Positions 44,111 through 57,418 of a stretch of DNA of 64,000 bases are shown piece after piece. A model generated the notes under the pieces. The model did no database searches and had not been told where the DNA came from. It worked only from the letters and a program-made list of their open reading frames with translations. Both the position numbers and the translations under genes were made by a program. The DNA is from Hofstenia miamia (lineage: Eukaryota; Xenacoelomorpha; Acoela). Position 1 is the stretch's first letter. Each line of letters opens with the position of its first letter. Location: contig SCFE01000089.1 of NCBI GenBank assembly GCA_004352715.1, positions 952,825-1,016,824 of the forward strand. The letters are read 5' to 3'.

Positions 44111-45773
44111 ATTCGCTCTTCTTATGAAAAACGCTGCATTCTATGCCTTACTAAGATGAACAATGAATAGACTCACGCACAATTAACCTTTTCTGATTTG
44201 AATAATTTGACATTAAAGAAATCATGAAGTGGCAGTGTCGAAGAAATGCATTACTAGGCCAGCCTTAACCAATAAAAATAAAAAATAATACCACTTACTT
44301 TGTGCACAACAACAAACTGCGAGGTTCTCTTGCACTTAGAATTTGATGGAATCAGAATGAATTATTCATAACAATTTATAGGGTAAGTCTTAAGCAAAAC
44401 AAGAAAAGTTTGCTAATTCAGTAATATCCAAAGGATACCTCCGGTAAAATTTAATTGTAAACTGCATCTACAAAATTTGTTCCATTTTCAAATAGTCCTT
44501 CTAAGGTTGTGAGAAACAGGGAAATAATAAATGCATGTCAAAATTCGTCTTAACATGTTTAGCTATCAAGAAAATAACATGAATTTCAAAACTTTAAGTT
44601 TTCTTAGACAAATCAATAATTTATAAGTCTCAGTACCAAAAAAGTATTTCCATTAACACCTGCTGCTTTTTACATCTCTTTAAGTCAACGATTGTAGATA
44701 TCTAAAATTCTTGGTCATCTATCCACCTAAAGAAGGCGAATGAGTAAATAAGACATTAATTAACAATTTATATTTCTGCATACCAGCAGTGTTTTTCATA
44801 GAAAAGATATTTCGGACCTCCATTCTGTGGAATTTAGAATCAAACTTGAAAATGTGAGCCCATTGTAGATTAATTCAAAAATTAACAAAATTATATTAGG
44901 AACAGAACGTATCAAGGAACTTCATGTACAACTTTGTCGGGAAATGAGGAATTACGTTCATATTTATTCACACATCACTTAGTTTTTGCATCCCTTGTGC
45001 GGACGGATGACATCTTTTTGCATAAAGATGTCCAAACACAGCTTGGTGTTGATAGGAATATCCCCTTTTTTAAAATATTGAGAGATTGACAAAATGTCAA
45101 AATGTCATTATCGACAAAATTTCGAGAGATGGAAAGATCGAGTTTACAGTGACGCAGTTTTACATTATTTCAAAAATAGTATTAATCAGAATATTATTTA
45201 TGTATACAGTGTACAAAATTGCTTAATGGTTAAGCGCACTTTTCACTTTTTATAATTCTTGTGGAATTCAGACTTTCCTCAGCATCTATGCATTTTACAT
45301 TCCTTAGAAATTATTTAAAAAAGGTAGAAATATAGTTTGTAGAAATACATTAAACGAATAATTTCCTATCAACAGAATGACTTCCTTTTAATGACTTTAT
45401 CAGTCTAATGGGATGCAATTACTCGATTGTTTAAACATTTTAAATGAGGAATTAATTACATAAATTTAAGAGATCTTCAATTCAGACGATTCCTGAGCTC
45501 AATTGAATGCTCAAATTCTAAATATTAGCAATGAATACATGAAAACTATATTGTCTTAGATATTAAATTTTTTTTGAAAATTATAAATATAAGACAGTGG
45601 TAAACAAAGCTTAGATCATGTTTAAATATACGTGCCTTACTACTAGAAAAGCCTAAATATCAATTCTGAGTTTAAAAACTGAAACAACAAACATCAAATA
45701 TCGATTATAGTTATAAATAATATTTCAATTGTCAATTATTAATCCTTAATCCATTTCTTAAATCAAAAATATG

Positions 45774-46030
45774 CAATGATTAATAATCAATAATGTTATA
45801 TGTGTGACGTATCATATCTAGTATCTAGAAGTCAATTCAATTAAGTAGTTTATTATAATTAGTAAATATTAACCATAATTTTTAATTTTTCCATTGTGAA
45901 AAACTAATCCTTCTGAAAAATCTTTAAGAAGCAATGATTAATAATCCTATATGTATGAGGTGTCACATATCATTTCTAGAAGTCAATTCAATTAAGTAGT
46001 TTATTAGGATTTGTAACTATTAAACATTAC
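45774..46030. repeat. Divergent tandem duplication, period about 151 bases
   Basis: GCAATGATTAATAATC and AGAAGTCAATTCAATTAAGT followed by AGTTTATTA occur twice. The second word is at 45827 and again at 45978, with similar sequence between. Confidence 0.75.
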
Positions 46031-48302
46031 CCCAAATTTTTACTGGGGGGATGATTCCGCCCCATACTACACTCTTAGTAAATTTAATAAATTGTTCCCT
46101 AAACCACATTTATTAAAATACGTAAAATTGTTATTAAAAATTGTGCCCAAAATTTATTGAAATCTTGTCAGAGTGTAGTACAAATATATTTTTGCAGTGA
46201 AATTTTTTTGTTTTGTATTATCCTCAATGATGCATTATTTTTGCTACAATTTGAGTAGCACAGATGAAAATAGGACAAAATTCCATCAATTTATTTTATC
46301 AGTGTGATCTTGTAGGAATTTCAAAATGATATGATCTTTATAAAGGAAAATAAGTAGGGGTGAAATTTTGCAAACCTCCCAAAAAATGATGAATGTAAAA
46401 AAGTCAATAAAATTTTGAGACTTTTTCTATACTTTTGTGTGAAATACGACCAAGAAACAAGTGGTAATTTTTTTTTTCAAATATATGTATTGTTATTTAC
46501 CATTATTTTGAAAATTTTATGTAGGATAATCCGCCATAGCAAAACTAGTGCCAAATTTGAAATAAATCTGCGCCCGTTGCACAGTTTCTGAATATTTAGT
46601 CAAAAATTTTCTTTTAGGCCGTAAATATTTCTGACGTCATAAAATATCATGACTTCGCTTTAGTTCAGAATACAATGATAAATGTATGTGAAAAGCATTT
46701 TTTGTTCAAAAGAATCCGCCCGCATTAGTATTAAGGAGCACCAAAAAGTTCCGTAGAAATAGGGCTAAATAATGTTCTTAGAATGCATTTTATCAGTTTT
46801 TTAGATGATAAATTCTATTATTTATTCCAATGTTGTCGCCAAAGTGATACATCCCATTCGAAGGCCAAAGAAATTACGTATTCAAAGAGGATTTAGTGGT
46901 TAATTGTATGAGATTATCTGCATGCGATTGAACGTAAATCCAATAAGCAATTAGACTCTCTAATATCTCCTTCAATTGTATCGGTAGAATTCTTTGATAT
47001 AGTCGACTGGATGCATTTAGAAACGCGTTCGCCAATTCTTCATTTGACATAAATGTAAGAAATTGTAATTAGTGAGATGGTAGAGCACATATTTATGCAA
47101 ATAACAATGTTGTCAATTAAAGGTTGTCGTAATGATTTAGTTATTTAATGGAAGGCAACAATGTTTAAACAGTCCTACATAAGTAAGACGTATATGCAAT
47201 ACTTGACCCCCAAAATCAAAACAACAAATCAGTCGCTGGTTTCACCTTGGAATTTCCACACTTGGAAAATCGAAGTTTATGGCTTACCAAGTGAATATGT
47301 CTACAGCATTAGCATCAAATGCGGTTGTTCTATTACATTGCTAAATTTTTGTTTAAAATATAAGATTGGTTTATATGAGGTCAATGCTATTAAAACAAAA
47401 TACATTCCCCCACGTCTTTATTCACTAGTAATTCTATAATTCCCATCTGAGATTAGATGATAAAAGCATTACTAACCTCAGATAGTTTTCATCACATAGC
47501 AAAGTAATAAGAAACCAAGCAATAATTTTATGTGCCTGTGACATATGGGTTGAGTGCAGGTTTCTTCAGAGCTTTTGATTCATTTTTTTCTTGAGCAGTT
47601 CATGTATCGACGTATTTACCTCTATTCCACATGCCATTGGTAGTGGAAGTAGATGGAAGTCCAAAATTTTAGCAGGAACTACTGGTACTTAATTATCTGC
47701 TACACATGTCAGTTTCATTGTTGCTTTTGAATGAAGATTCTTCTCACGTCAGATTTTTTGATGTTGTACGTTATGTGAATGTTTAAAAAAACCCCGAGCC
47801 CTATATGCAGTAAAGTTCTGAGTCATAGAAACTGGCAATGGTCCATTAACGTCTTTTCAGGTAGAAAACTTGATGTGGCAAGAATATCAAATTTTTCAAC
47901 ACCACCATTGAACTTATTTTAATCAAGAATAATTTATATATTTCTAAGTTTTTTGAATAAAGCTTCAGCAATATAACATAAAGAAGACAACAACTTACAA
48001 TCTTCTCGGACTATAATTAACTATAGGCAAATGTTTGTGAGGTCTGAAAATTGAATGAAATTTGCTTCTCCTACCATGTTTTTGTATTTCTAAAGGGGCA
48101 ATAAATTATTTAGTGTACGAATACCAAAATAGGTAAATTTTCAAGTTAAAGAGATATCGCAAGAAGCAAACTGGAAAATAATTAGCTGCAGTGATGTTTC
48201 TTGTAGTTCCAATGTATTTTGCAGTAATTTGCAATACAATACCCGTTCAGTTTGACTAATGTGAGGAGTCCTGTGAATTTATTCTGTATATATGTATATA
48301 GG

Positions 48303-48342
<40 letters not shown>

Positions 48343-50392
48343 TTCCTGCCAAAGGTAATGAACGTTACATCAAAAAAGCGAGTCTTCATCACTTTACCTT
48401 TCATCTTCTTCATTCCTAGGGTGTTCTATCATTGCCAGAATTTACAGCACTCTTGTCTACCTGCAGAAAATCACTCAAACAATATATTACATTATAAAAT
48501 AGAGTTATAAATTGCAATAAATTCAGCGCAATGAAAGAATAAATATGACATCGTCGAAGGAAGCACAATCGGGTGCCCAGGTACCCCACTGGTAGTTCAA
48601 CGACTAACACTGAAAGCTTCATAGGATCATTAATAATATGTTCACGTTATATTTGAATGAGGTCCTCTTAGATATGCATTGGCACAATTACGCGGTTTTT
48701 TTGAAAAATGTGTTGCTAAAACTTGGAAACTAGGGATTGAGACAAATTTAGAATTGTTTTATTCTGTATTGAAAATTTCTAGAGTACCCTAACACACTTT
48801 TATGAAATCTTGCTCTTTGTTATTTGCTAGACATTTCAAGGCACTAATATTTTCAAGCACTCTTCAAATGAAAGAATAGAAATTGCGATTTTAATATACA
48901 GGACATAAAAGTGTAGACAGAAGATTTTCGAAATTGAAAAGGCAACTGATTTCTTGTATGAACATATAATGATTAGATGTATCTGCCATGCATCATCGAT
49001 AGAAGGACCGTATTTCAAGTTGTGAATCAACTTCTATTAACTAATGAAATCACTAAAAACCTTCTTTGTTCACTTATAATAAATTTATAGAATGTATATA
49101 TTAATCTGATTTATCTGGATTAATTAAATATTTTTTTTCACAGATTTCAACTATTTCAAACTAGCAAACAATGCAAGATATTCTTAGAACACTTACAGAA
49201 TAAGAAGTGTCGCAAAGTAAGAGGATTTTTTATGTATAAATTTAGCTTTAATAACAATGAGAATATTCCAATAATTTATTAAATTTTAAAAATCAATGTG
49301 TCATGGCTGAAACAATGTTATAAAATTGGATGAAATATGAATGAATATGGCCTACTTTTAGCAGCCAATGGAACACTACACAGTTCCCCAAATTTTCAAC
49401 TGAATTTCAGAGCAGAAGATTTAATAAAATAGCCATGTTTTTTTTTGTAAAAGCATGGTGCTTGATACGTTTCTGAATACATTCAAATATTCAAAATGCA
49501 ATTGACAGATGAACATATGATTTCTCATTTTTCCCATTTTCTATGCCTAATATTTTTTAAAAAATTCAAAAATGTTTCTTCATTAGTAGAGTTCGATTTT
49601 ACAGATCTATTTTGCACAGCCCTGCTTTGACTTGTTTCTGGTTTCTATGACTATCTTATTCGGGTTTCAATTGGATTTTACCATGAATCAGTACATTAAA
49701 CTTGCTTATTAGTTCTATAAAGAGTAAAAATTACCTAGCCGGAGCCAAGAGCTATATATATATATATATATATATAGATTTCCTTTGGCTGAAGCATAAA
49801 TATATATTACTATTTTCTTGAGTTCAACAGACAACACTACTTCAAAATATCAAAACTACTATAAAGAATGAATGTATATATTCCTTCCATGCAATGTTAA
49901 TATAAGAAAACTACTTACTTATTTAGTTTCAATGCAATTATCACTTTTTTTGAAGAAAGATACCGTAATATATTTTAAAAATCTCACCCTATTCAATGTT
50001 GACTTACATCAGATTTATCGGCTATAAAATCAATTTTACGAATTATCTGGGGCCTAATAATAAATGATGACCAATTAAATTGTAGACGGAAAGAACGATA
50101 ATTAGCTCTACTACATATAAACCTACAATATTTGAATAGCTTCTCCATATTCAAATATAACAACACACTTGGTACAGACAGAATTTCAAAAAAATATTTA
50201 CTAATGAAATATGTACACAACTGTGATGACAAACTCCATTAGCTGCAATCTTATGATGGGCATCGGTACATTGTGGCAAGCCTGGTCAATGGCGATCTTT
50301 GTATAATAAACAATAAAAAATATGAGCTTTATTGTACTAATAAGCATGTTTTACTACTAAAATGATTATTTTGATTTAAACTACTTTTTCAC
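46031..50392. other. No recognised gene (receptor intron)
   Basis: Only TA microsatellites at about 48306-48340 and 49754-49777 stand out. An open frame at 47161-47439 (92 codons, plus strand) has no recognisable family. Confidence 0.5.
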
Positions 50393-50751
50393 ATTGAAAC
50401 CAGGGTTTTCGAGTACTCGGAATGTTAAGAACTCGAACTCGAATAAACTCGCAAAAGTCGATCGAAAAAACTCGGAAGGGAAATCATCAAAACTCGAACT
50501 CGCTCGAAAATCCATTCCAAAATACCGTAAAAATTAAATTATTTTAAATTTCGATTTCTTTACCAATTGCAAATAACTATTTTTAGCTTAGAATTATTGT
50601 AAAATAAATGTTTCTACTCTAAAAAACTCGGAATTAGAATAAAACTCATTCGAACTCGGAATTTTCTTTAAAAAAATACTCGAACTCGAAACATAAAGAC
50701 TCGAACTCGGTCAGAGTAACACGAACTCGACTCGAAAACCCTGATTGAAAC
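50393..50751. mobile_element. hAT-type MITE with 8-bp target duplication
   Basis: The element spans 50401-50743 (343 bp). The terminal inverted repeats are perfect over 13 bases: CAGGGTTTTCGAG at the left and CTCGAAAACCCTG at the right. It is flanked on both sides by an identical octamer ATTGAAAC (50393-50400 and 50744-50751). An 8-bp duplication plus a CAGGG start is the hAT signature. The subterminal zones carry many copies of CTCGAACTCG or CGAACTCG variants, mainly within 110 bases of each end, around an AT-rich middle. There is no coding capacity, so it would depend on a transposase elsewhere. Confidence 0.92.
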
Positions 50752-51326
50752 TGATGTCGCCACCCACCTTAAGACATGCATGGACATGGCTTAGAGCAAC
50801 AATGTAAGATGAGCGCCTATGGACTGTGCATAATAAGTTCACAAAAAGATAAGGTGAAGAAAATAAAGATAAATATAGAGAGAATTATGGATAATTTTGG
50901 CGCTAATTAACGAAGGTTGCGATTTCTAGAAATTTCCTAACGGTTTTAATAAATAATATTTTTTGTATATTTTTTATTTCTTTAACTACCCTTAACAAAA
51001 TTTCCCGTGGCGCCTCTGAATCTTATAATCATTTTGGAATCATCTTCCTTATAAAGATAACAAGTTTTATTTTAGAACCTCGTAAGTTTTTGTGAAATTC
51101 TAATTACATTTGTTATAACATATAATACTAAATAAATTGCCTAAGTTCATGATGCATAACAGAAGCCAGCAACTTGACAATTATCTTACATCTTACTGAT
51201 TCAGTCGGGATACCAACATTTTTGAATATATACACAGCGCAATGTGGCTTTTATTCTAATTATATTGTTTGAAATAATGGGTGTATGCTTGTCATTGATT
51301 GAAAAATGTAAATAATATTTACCAAC

Positions 51327-51475
51327 CTGTCTAAAGAAATGGCACAAAGCATGAGTATCGATGCTGTACAACAAAGAATGTCAGAACTTGTCCAAACTGT
51401 GCAAAATACCGGACCAAATATCCATTTTCCCATCACTTGTAAAACAAAAGCAAATGGCATAATCATGGTCGCTAC
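51327..51475 (-). CDS. Biogenic-amine GPCR exon: TM2 end, ECL1, TM3
   Basis: This exon encodes VATMIMPFAFVLQVMGKWIF, then GPVFC with the disulphide Cys of TM3, then WTSSDILCCTASILMLCAIS and LDR. TM3 has the Asp (3.32) that binds the amine of monoamine ligands. The acceptor is TTTTAG before 51475 and the donor is GACAG|GTTGGT. It gives 49 codons plus AG, which joins A of the next exon to make the Arg of DRY. From here to the terminal exon the joined protein is about 297 residues. The exons for TM1 and most of TM2 were not found to the right, and with introns this large they are likely past 64000. Confidence 0.93.
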
Positions 51476-51769
51476 CTAAAACGTGACAAATTTATTTAGT
51501 AACCACCATGTAAAGGTTTAAGTAAAATTGCAAAAAATGAGGTTGGCAAATGTATTGAAAGTTACTGTTTGACATGGAATTTTGTATCAATGCCTAAAAG
51601 AAGAATATGCACTTTGAGAGCTAGACTGTCAAGCAAATAATAACGGAATGCTTCATGAGCCAATGTCCACTATCAATAGTCACTACATTTTTAACTAAGG
51701 TTTCTTTCAAGAAAGGCTCATGCAGCCCAATTAAGAATACCAAAAAGATGTAAATGATATCAAAATTTT

Positions 51770-51806
<37 letters not shown>

Positions 51807-52163
51807 TTTCTAATACTTTTCGTATTTTTCGTTAATTTTATATCGTACTTCTTAGATTACTTTAACAAACTAAATTCGAAAATTTTCTTGAAGCTGTGTT
51901 CATCAACCAATTCAACAACCCCCATTGATATTCTGATATATATAATCACACGTTCCTATTTTGCAACAAAAAGTATACTTTTAGCAAATTTGGATTAATA
52001 AAAGTTTTTTTTCAACAAAACTTTTACATTTGAAATAATTTTTTATGGAAATTTCTATATATTAACAAGGTTTCAAAATCAAATTGTATTTAGAAAATTT
52101 CTTAAAAAATAAATAGATTCTAATCGATTAATCCAAATAAATAGAGTGGGTTTCTGTTGCGAC

Positions 52164-52201
<38 letters not shown>

Positions 52202-54432
52202 TTCATCATCAAAGTTCAGTTATATTTAGACTGGAGATTCGAAGAGAAGAAAAGTCACATTCAGAAGAAAATATATAGTTTTAACCGCTTTAAATAATAA
52301 AACAAATGGATTGAACCGCAAAACCACTTAACATCGAAAAGATATTTTAACAAATTGAAAGTATTTATTGGTTTACTGTAAATGTTGGGGCCTAAAACTA
52401 CCAAAATAGCCAGCCGAAATTAATCCTATCAACATTGTTCACACTTAGGACCACATTCGCAAATCAGCTCCTATTGTTCAACTTACTTGAGGACTAACTT
52501 AGAGTCAATTTAAACATAAAAATTATGGTGTAAAATTGCATTCTAACTGGCTAATAGACCGGATTGTCATACATAATTTAGCGACAGTTGCCTTATAATT
52601 ATTTTTACATTTACAGTAGTTATGGTAAGGATTCCGATTTCTGGGGCATCGACTTCGTTTCTTTCTATTATTAGCACACCAAATATATCAACAATTGAGA
52701 ATTTTGTGGTCGAGATATATTGGATCTATTTTCGATAACAATTTAAAGCGATTTAATCTTTCCTGATTGGATCGAGTCATAACTTTGACACTACTATTCC
52801 AGCAAAATCATTCAATATTCCGAGCTTAAATTACAAAATTAAGGAGAATTAGATTGTAGATATATATGCGAGAAAAATAATAAAGATTACTTTAAAAAAG
52901 ACAGATTTTTAATCAATGGCCGAGTTAGGTGAATATAACAAAAAACATATTAACTAGTGTCCCCAGAGAGATTTGAGAAAAAAATTAAAGTGGTATGACG
53001 CCAATTCATCAATTATATAAATAGACAGCTTCCCCATTACCACGGCATCATCGTTAATTAAGTAGAGATATTAATGGACTATAATGAAATGTAAATTGTG
53101 GGCTTAACTGTAAATGTCAAGAAACACTATTTATTTCAAGTAAATTTCACAGAATGCATTTCAGTTATTCATTTGTTCCTTCACAAAGTATTGACGTAAA
53201 ATGCACTACCTTCCTTACTCTACTGAAAATAACTCAAAGAAGTGTAAACAGTTGAAACTATCAACTTTTACCACACACTCCTGATTATTATTAAACAATT
53301 GTCTATTTTTATTGACTTTTTTAAGATAAAAACTGTATAAAAACTGATTTAGCCAATGATAATTTTAGTAAGATAAAAATTCAAATCCAAATTTTAAGTA
53401 TAATTTTACTTAAATTTATGGATTCCAGATTTGAAAATAAACTAATTGGCCCAAAGCAGTGAATTACAAACCAAATGGCACCTGTCAAAATTGTCGTTAA
53501 GAAAGCAGTGCTTGGGGCGCACAAGGGGTGCAGGCAGTTAGCCAGCAACATAAAACAATATTCCTGTTGGGTTGTGAGGTAATTTTAAATTGTAGGAAAA
53601 TCAATATGCGGAAGCAAGGAACGTGTTTCACTTGAGGGCATCTACGACCAAAATTTAATAATTTCTCAAATAAATTTCATGGAAATTTTCAAATAAAAAA
53701 ATAATTTCCGTTTTCGTAATTCACACGCTCACACATGCTGCAGTCAATTCTCAGTTACATAAATTAAAAATGTTTTAAAATTATTCTATGTTGGATGTAT
53801 TTTTAAAAATAAAATTCCTATAGAGTTTGGATTTGTAGAAAATTTTTTAATAATTGTGGAAGCACATTACATACTCTTTGAAAAGAAGTATTCTACTCTA
53901 ATAAATAGAAAGTAATTTGAGAAATTTTTTCTCCATGCAATATTTCTAAGGATGTCATTTATTTAATAGCTCCTGCAAAATAATGAAATTCACTTTTCTC
54001 TAATAATTATTCCTAGTTAATTTTTAATTGCATGATGTTACAAGATTTTAAAAATAATTTTCAATTCATCAATCTTGCTATACATAAATACTTTCGTAAT
54101 TGCAGCACTTAGTTGTAAATATGTAGCGTGTGATTAAAGTAAGAATTCCAAATAGAGTGCATAGATACAATTTTTGTAAATTTTTTGGAGAACTTATCAT
54201 AAAAATTCACTTATTACATCATTATGATTCTAAAATAAGTTTACTTTCAATTTTTTTGATCGTGATTGCACGAAATCACTATCTGAACATACTACAGCTA
54301 TACTTTATTTATTTGTTGTCAATTTCAATGCAATATCTAAGTCTCTCATATGATGATAAAGACAATGCAGATAAACATCAAGCTTATTGCAATTATATTA
54401 TGTTATTACTTCAGGTTGGAAACTATTTTCTA

Positions 54433-54436
<4 letters not shown>
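51476..54436. other. No recognised gene; TA microsatellites
   Basis: Presumed receptor intron. TA tracts occupy about 51773-51802 and 52168-52199. I scanned for a TM1/TM2 exon on the minus strand and found none. Confidence 0.5.
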
Positions 54437-54467
<31 letters not shown>

Positions 54468-54480
54468 TAGACATATATAT
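54437..54480. repeat. (TA)n microsatellite at the LINE-E 3' boundary
   Basis: A TA run with a short ATAGATAGAC interruption lies directly next to the 3' side of LINE-E. Confidence 0.9.
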
Positions 54481-56440
54481 TAAAATTGTGAAAAAACATT
54501 CACAAAACAAGAATTACAACTATGAAGTCTACGTGATGGATCCATAAAAACGTCAGCTCCTGTAGTGTGAGTTTCTTTAAAAGCGTTGGGGATAAAAAGA
54601 CATCCATTTCTCACTATTATCAGTTGTTGGAGGTAAGCGATCTCGCAATCTTCGTTCAGCATACTCGGTTCGCTCTGGTAAGTATATATGCAATGGATAG
54701 GAAGGTTCTCGAATCTTCTGGAAGAGCCACTCATCGTGTTGCTCCACACACTGCTTGATACTAAAACTCCGTGAGGTTATTCCCAGTCAGACGGCCTTTC
54801 GATGCACTCCTTCAATCTTGTCAAGAATATAATTGGGCTCACCTCCCCAGACAGATAATCCATAGGTCAGTCACGAAATTACTAAGCACTGATATAGGTA
54901 ATAAAGATTACGCCTGCTGTACGAGAAAGATCGAAGGTGACGAATCTGGTACAAGGCACAGAATGCACTTTTAACCATCCTTTCAGTATGCATTTGAAAG
55001 GATAAGTCAGGTCATAATGTGAATGCAGATATCGATAATTGGTCAACTTGCTCAATTCCAAGTACTGGCCAGACATCCAGATCACTTGGCCTGAAACTGA
55101 TAATCATCTCTTTCGACTTAGAGGTGTTAAGATGAAGAATCCTCAATGCAAACTCTTTCATATGTAGATCCTGCAACGATGGTGTATTGTCATCAGCGTA
55201 TACCGTGTTTGTTGAATTCAGATCTGGACTGGGTGTGATGTCGTTGGTCGCGGCATTATGGCAGAATGGGCCCCCGACTGATCCCTGTGGTACGCCCTGG
55301 TTGATAGATATTGGCTCAGAGGCTGCCCCCCTATAAACTGCAGTTGGTTAGGAAGTTGCGTACCCAGTTGACAATATATCCATTTATCGGAGGAGTAACT
55401 TTTAAAAGCACATTTATGATAGCTGTGTGAGACACTGTATCAAACGCTTTGGTCATGTCCAAGGCAAATACGCGAACATAATCAGCGCCACGGTGTTGAA
55501 ACAACATAATGTCGTTCAAAATCTTGATGAGTGCTTGCTCGGTCGAGCAATCTCTGCGAAATCGCGAAATCCGAACTGATTTCGTTTAGCAGCAGCAATA
55601 TAATCCTTGTCATTTCTTGAAGGGCAGCTTCTGCATCGCCATCTGCAAGATATAGCAAAGGCTAATCCTGTCCATGGCCAAATTAAATCTTGCTTTGCAC
55701 TGTTATTGTTAATCTCGAATAAAAACAAGACGAGAGTAAGGAGCGGGTGCCGTCAGTTTTTTAAGCAGTGCTTTCTCTTGACATGCTTCCTGAGGAGAAA
55801 GTTCCTTATCCAAGAACACATTCATTGAGTAATCCTTCAGCATGAATGCTTTCGGAATACTTTACGCGCCTGCTATGGCGTGCCGAGCTTAATAATCATT
55901 GGACGTGGCGCCACTCTTGTTTACTTGACCGATGCGGTAAAAGTCAGTAATTTGTTAACTGTCGTATTCATCCATATGCTTCAACAAATCTTCTACTTGA
56001 GATTTTTGTGTTCAATTCTTTCGCTGGGAAATTTTGTAATAGATTCAGGCAGGTTTTTTATTCGAATACCCTTGCAATTAGACTCCGGAAAAGAAACAGG
56101 CGGAGTTAGCTTTGCGGACGATGTGTGTCTTGGTGTGTAGTGGCCTCACTGCCTCGACAAGCTTCTGCACTTCCTTTTGCAGTTTATCCACCTTCGATTG
56201 ACGCAATCTTATCATCAGCGACCGCCGTTGAACGCAGGTCGAAGCACTTTGCGCAGAACCAGCAAGTGGTGTGTAAATCCGCGAGTATCTTGATTTGATC
56301 GTCCTGCAGACCCGCGCAAATTCCGTTAAACCAGAGATCGCAACCATCACACTGTATGCCGTTCGACGAACATTTGTTCCTGCATTTCGGACAGGAACTC
56401 GCCTTCCTTTTCTTCGTAGAGTCCGAACCATCTATAAACT
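54481..56440 (-). pseudogene. Non-LTR retrotransposon with PHD-finger ORF1, LINE-E
   Basis: Minus strand. At 56420-56205 one frame encodes a PHD-type zinc finger: CPKCRNKC, QCDGCDLWFNGICAG, then HTTCWFCAKC, giving a Cys-rich C4-H/C-C3 spacing, ended by a stop. At about 56200-56080 a shifted frame has the heptad-like KVDKLQKEVQKLVEAV. Further down, QFGFR and DCSTEQALIKIL are in different frames. FALDMTKAFDTVSH (55519-55331), INQGVPQGSVGGP and VYADDNTP follow in order as RT boxes. The end near 54749-54480 looks like a tail. PHD-containing ORF1 proteins are known in CR1/L2-group LINEs. It is broken by frameshifts, and I see no endonuclease between ORF1 and RT. It is notably GC-richer than its surroundings, suggesting later arrival. 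Confidence 0.8.
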
Positions 56441-56462
56441 AATAAACTGTATAATAAACAAG

Positions 56463-56486
56463 AATATATATATATATATATATATG
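56463..56486. repeat. (TA)n microsatellite
   Basis: A pure TA run just beyond the 5' side of LINE-E. Confidence 0.9.
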
Positions 56487-57387
56487 TCACATTATAGCAA
56501 AAATATTGTCAGGTGTGAGCTTTAAGGATTTGAGAAAAAGATTACGGATAATGAAACTCGAACTTTTTAATGAATACCTAAATAACAAAATTGCAGCCAT
56601 TATCCAGTGAGTAAAGAACAATATTATTCTATTTAAAGTTCAATCAATTATTTTATCAATTAATAATATATTTTAGGGAAAATAATGTAGAATTGTAAGT
56701 GTACGAAATTAAGCAACTCCAGATTCAATAAGTGAAACGAAAAAAAATGCGCCTGCTTTCTAGCAGTTTCTTGTATAGGAAAAGAATCAGAGGAAATTGA
56801 TTAATTTTGTAAAGGACCTCTTAAGAGAATGGCATTTACAGTAATGTCTTAATAATAGGTCAAAGTCTTTCTTAATGAACCAAAGGAATGGCAATACTCC
56901 AAAGAATTAATGTGCAAATGAACACTTTCTAATTAGTGGTATTGTTAATAATATATATTACACATTTACAGCTAGAGGCAGAGCTAGTTTTAATATCAAT
57001 AGCTTACTAAAAATAACATTAAAGTTGTATAAAAGACAAGTCACTCTAATATATATATCACTAAAGCAACAATTAATTGCAGATTTACAGATTTCGAATG
57101 AGTGTAGGTCTGTCTATCAAATTCCAATAAATGACCCTAAAAATAAAATAGTAGTTTTTAAAATAACTGCAAACAAATCACACTCTGAGTAAATGCATAA
57201 TCATACATGCATATATATATATATATACATATGTTCACATAGAACATTTCACAAATATTATTTACCGCCTTTTTCAATGTTTCCCACTCTTTAACAAGTG
57301 TCAACAATTGGTATAAAGAAAGCTGATATTTTAGCAAGCAAAAATTTAAATAAATCTTAATGAAAAATATCTTAAGTANNNNNNNNN

Positions 57388-57418
<31 letters not shown>

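Larger units (their letters stand above)
39468..51326 (-). other. Amine-receptor intron of 11.9 kb interrupting the DRY Arg codon
   Basis: On the minus strand it begins GTTGGTAAAT and ends GTGTTTAG. It splits the Arg codon of DRY (AG|A). Contents described separately are a LINE relic, a hAT MITE, duplicated segments and TA microsatellites (48306-48340, 49754-49777). I found no other gene in it. Confidence 0.8.

Noticed and set aside
51318-51326. Alternative donor TTG|GTAAAT three bases downstream of the chosen receptor donor
   Set aside because: It would put Leu-like sequence after DR and break the DRY motif. GACAG|GTTGGT restores DRYW with the next exon.
54130-54483. 117-codon plus-strand frame
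   Set aside because: Hydrophobic AT-rich translation ending in a TA repeat (IYIYIYI), so not a credible protein.
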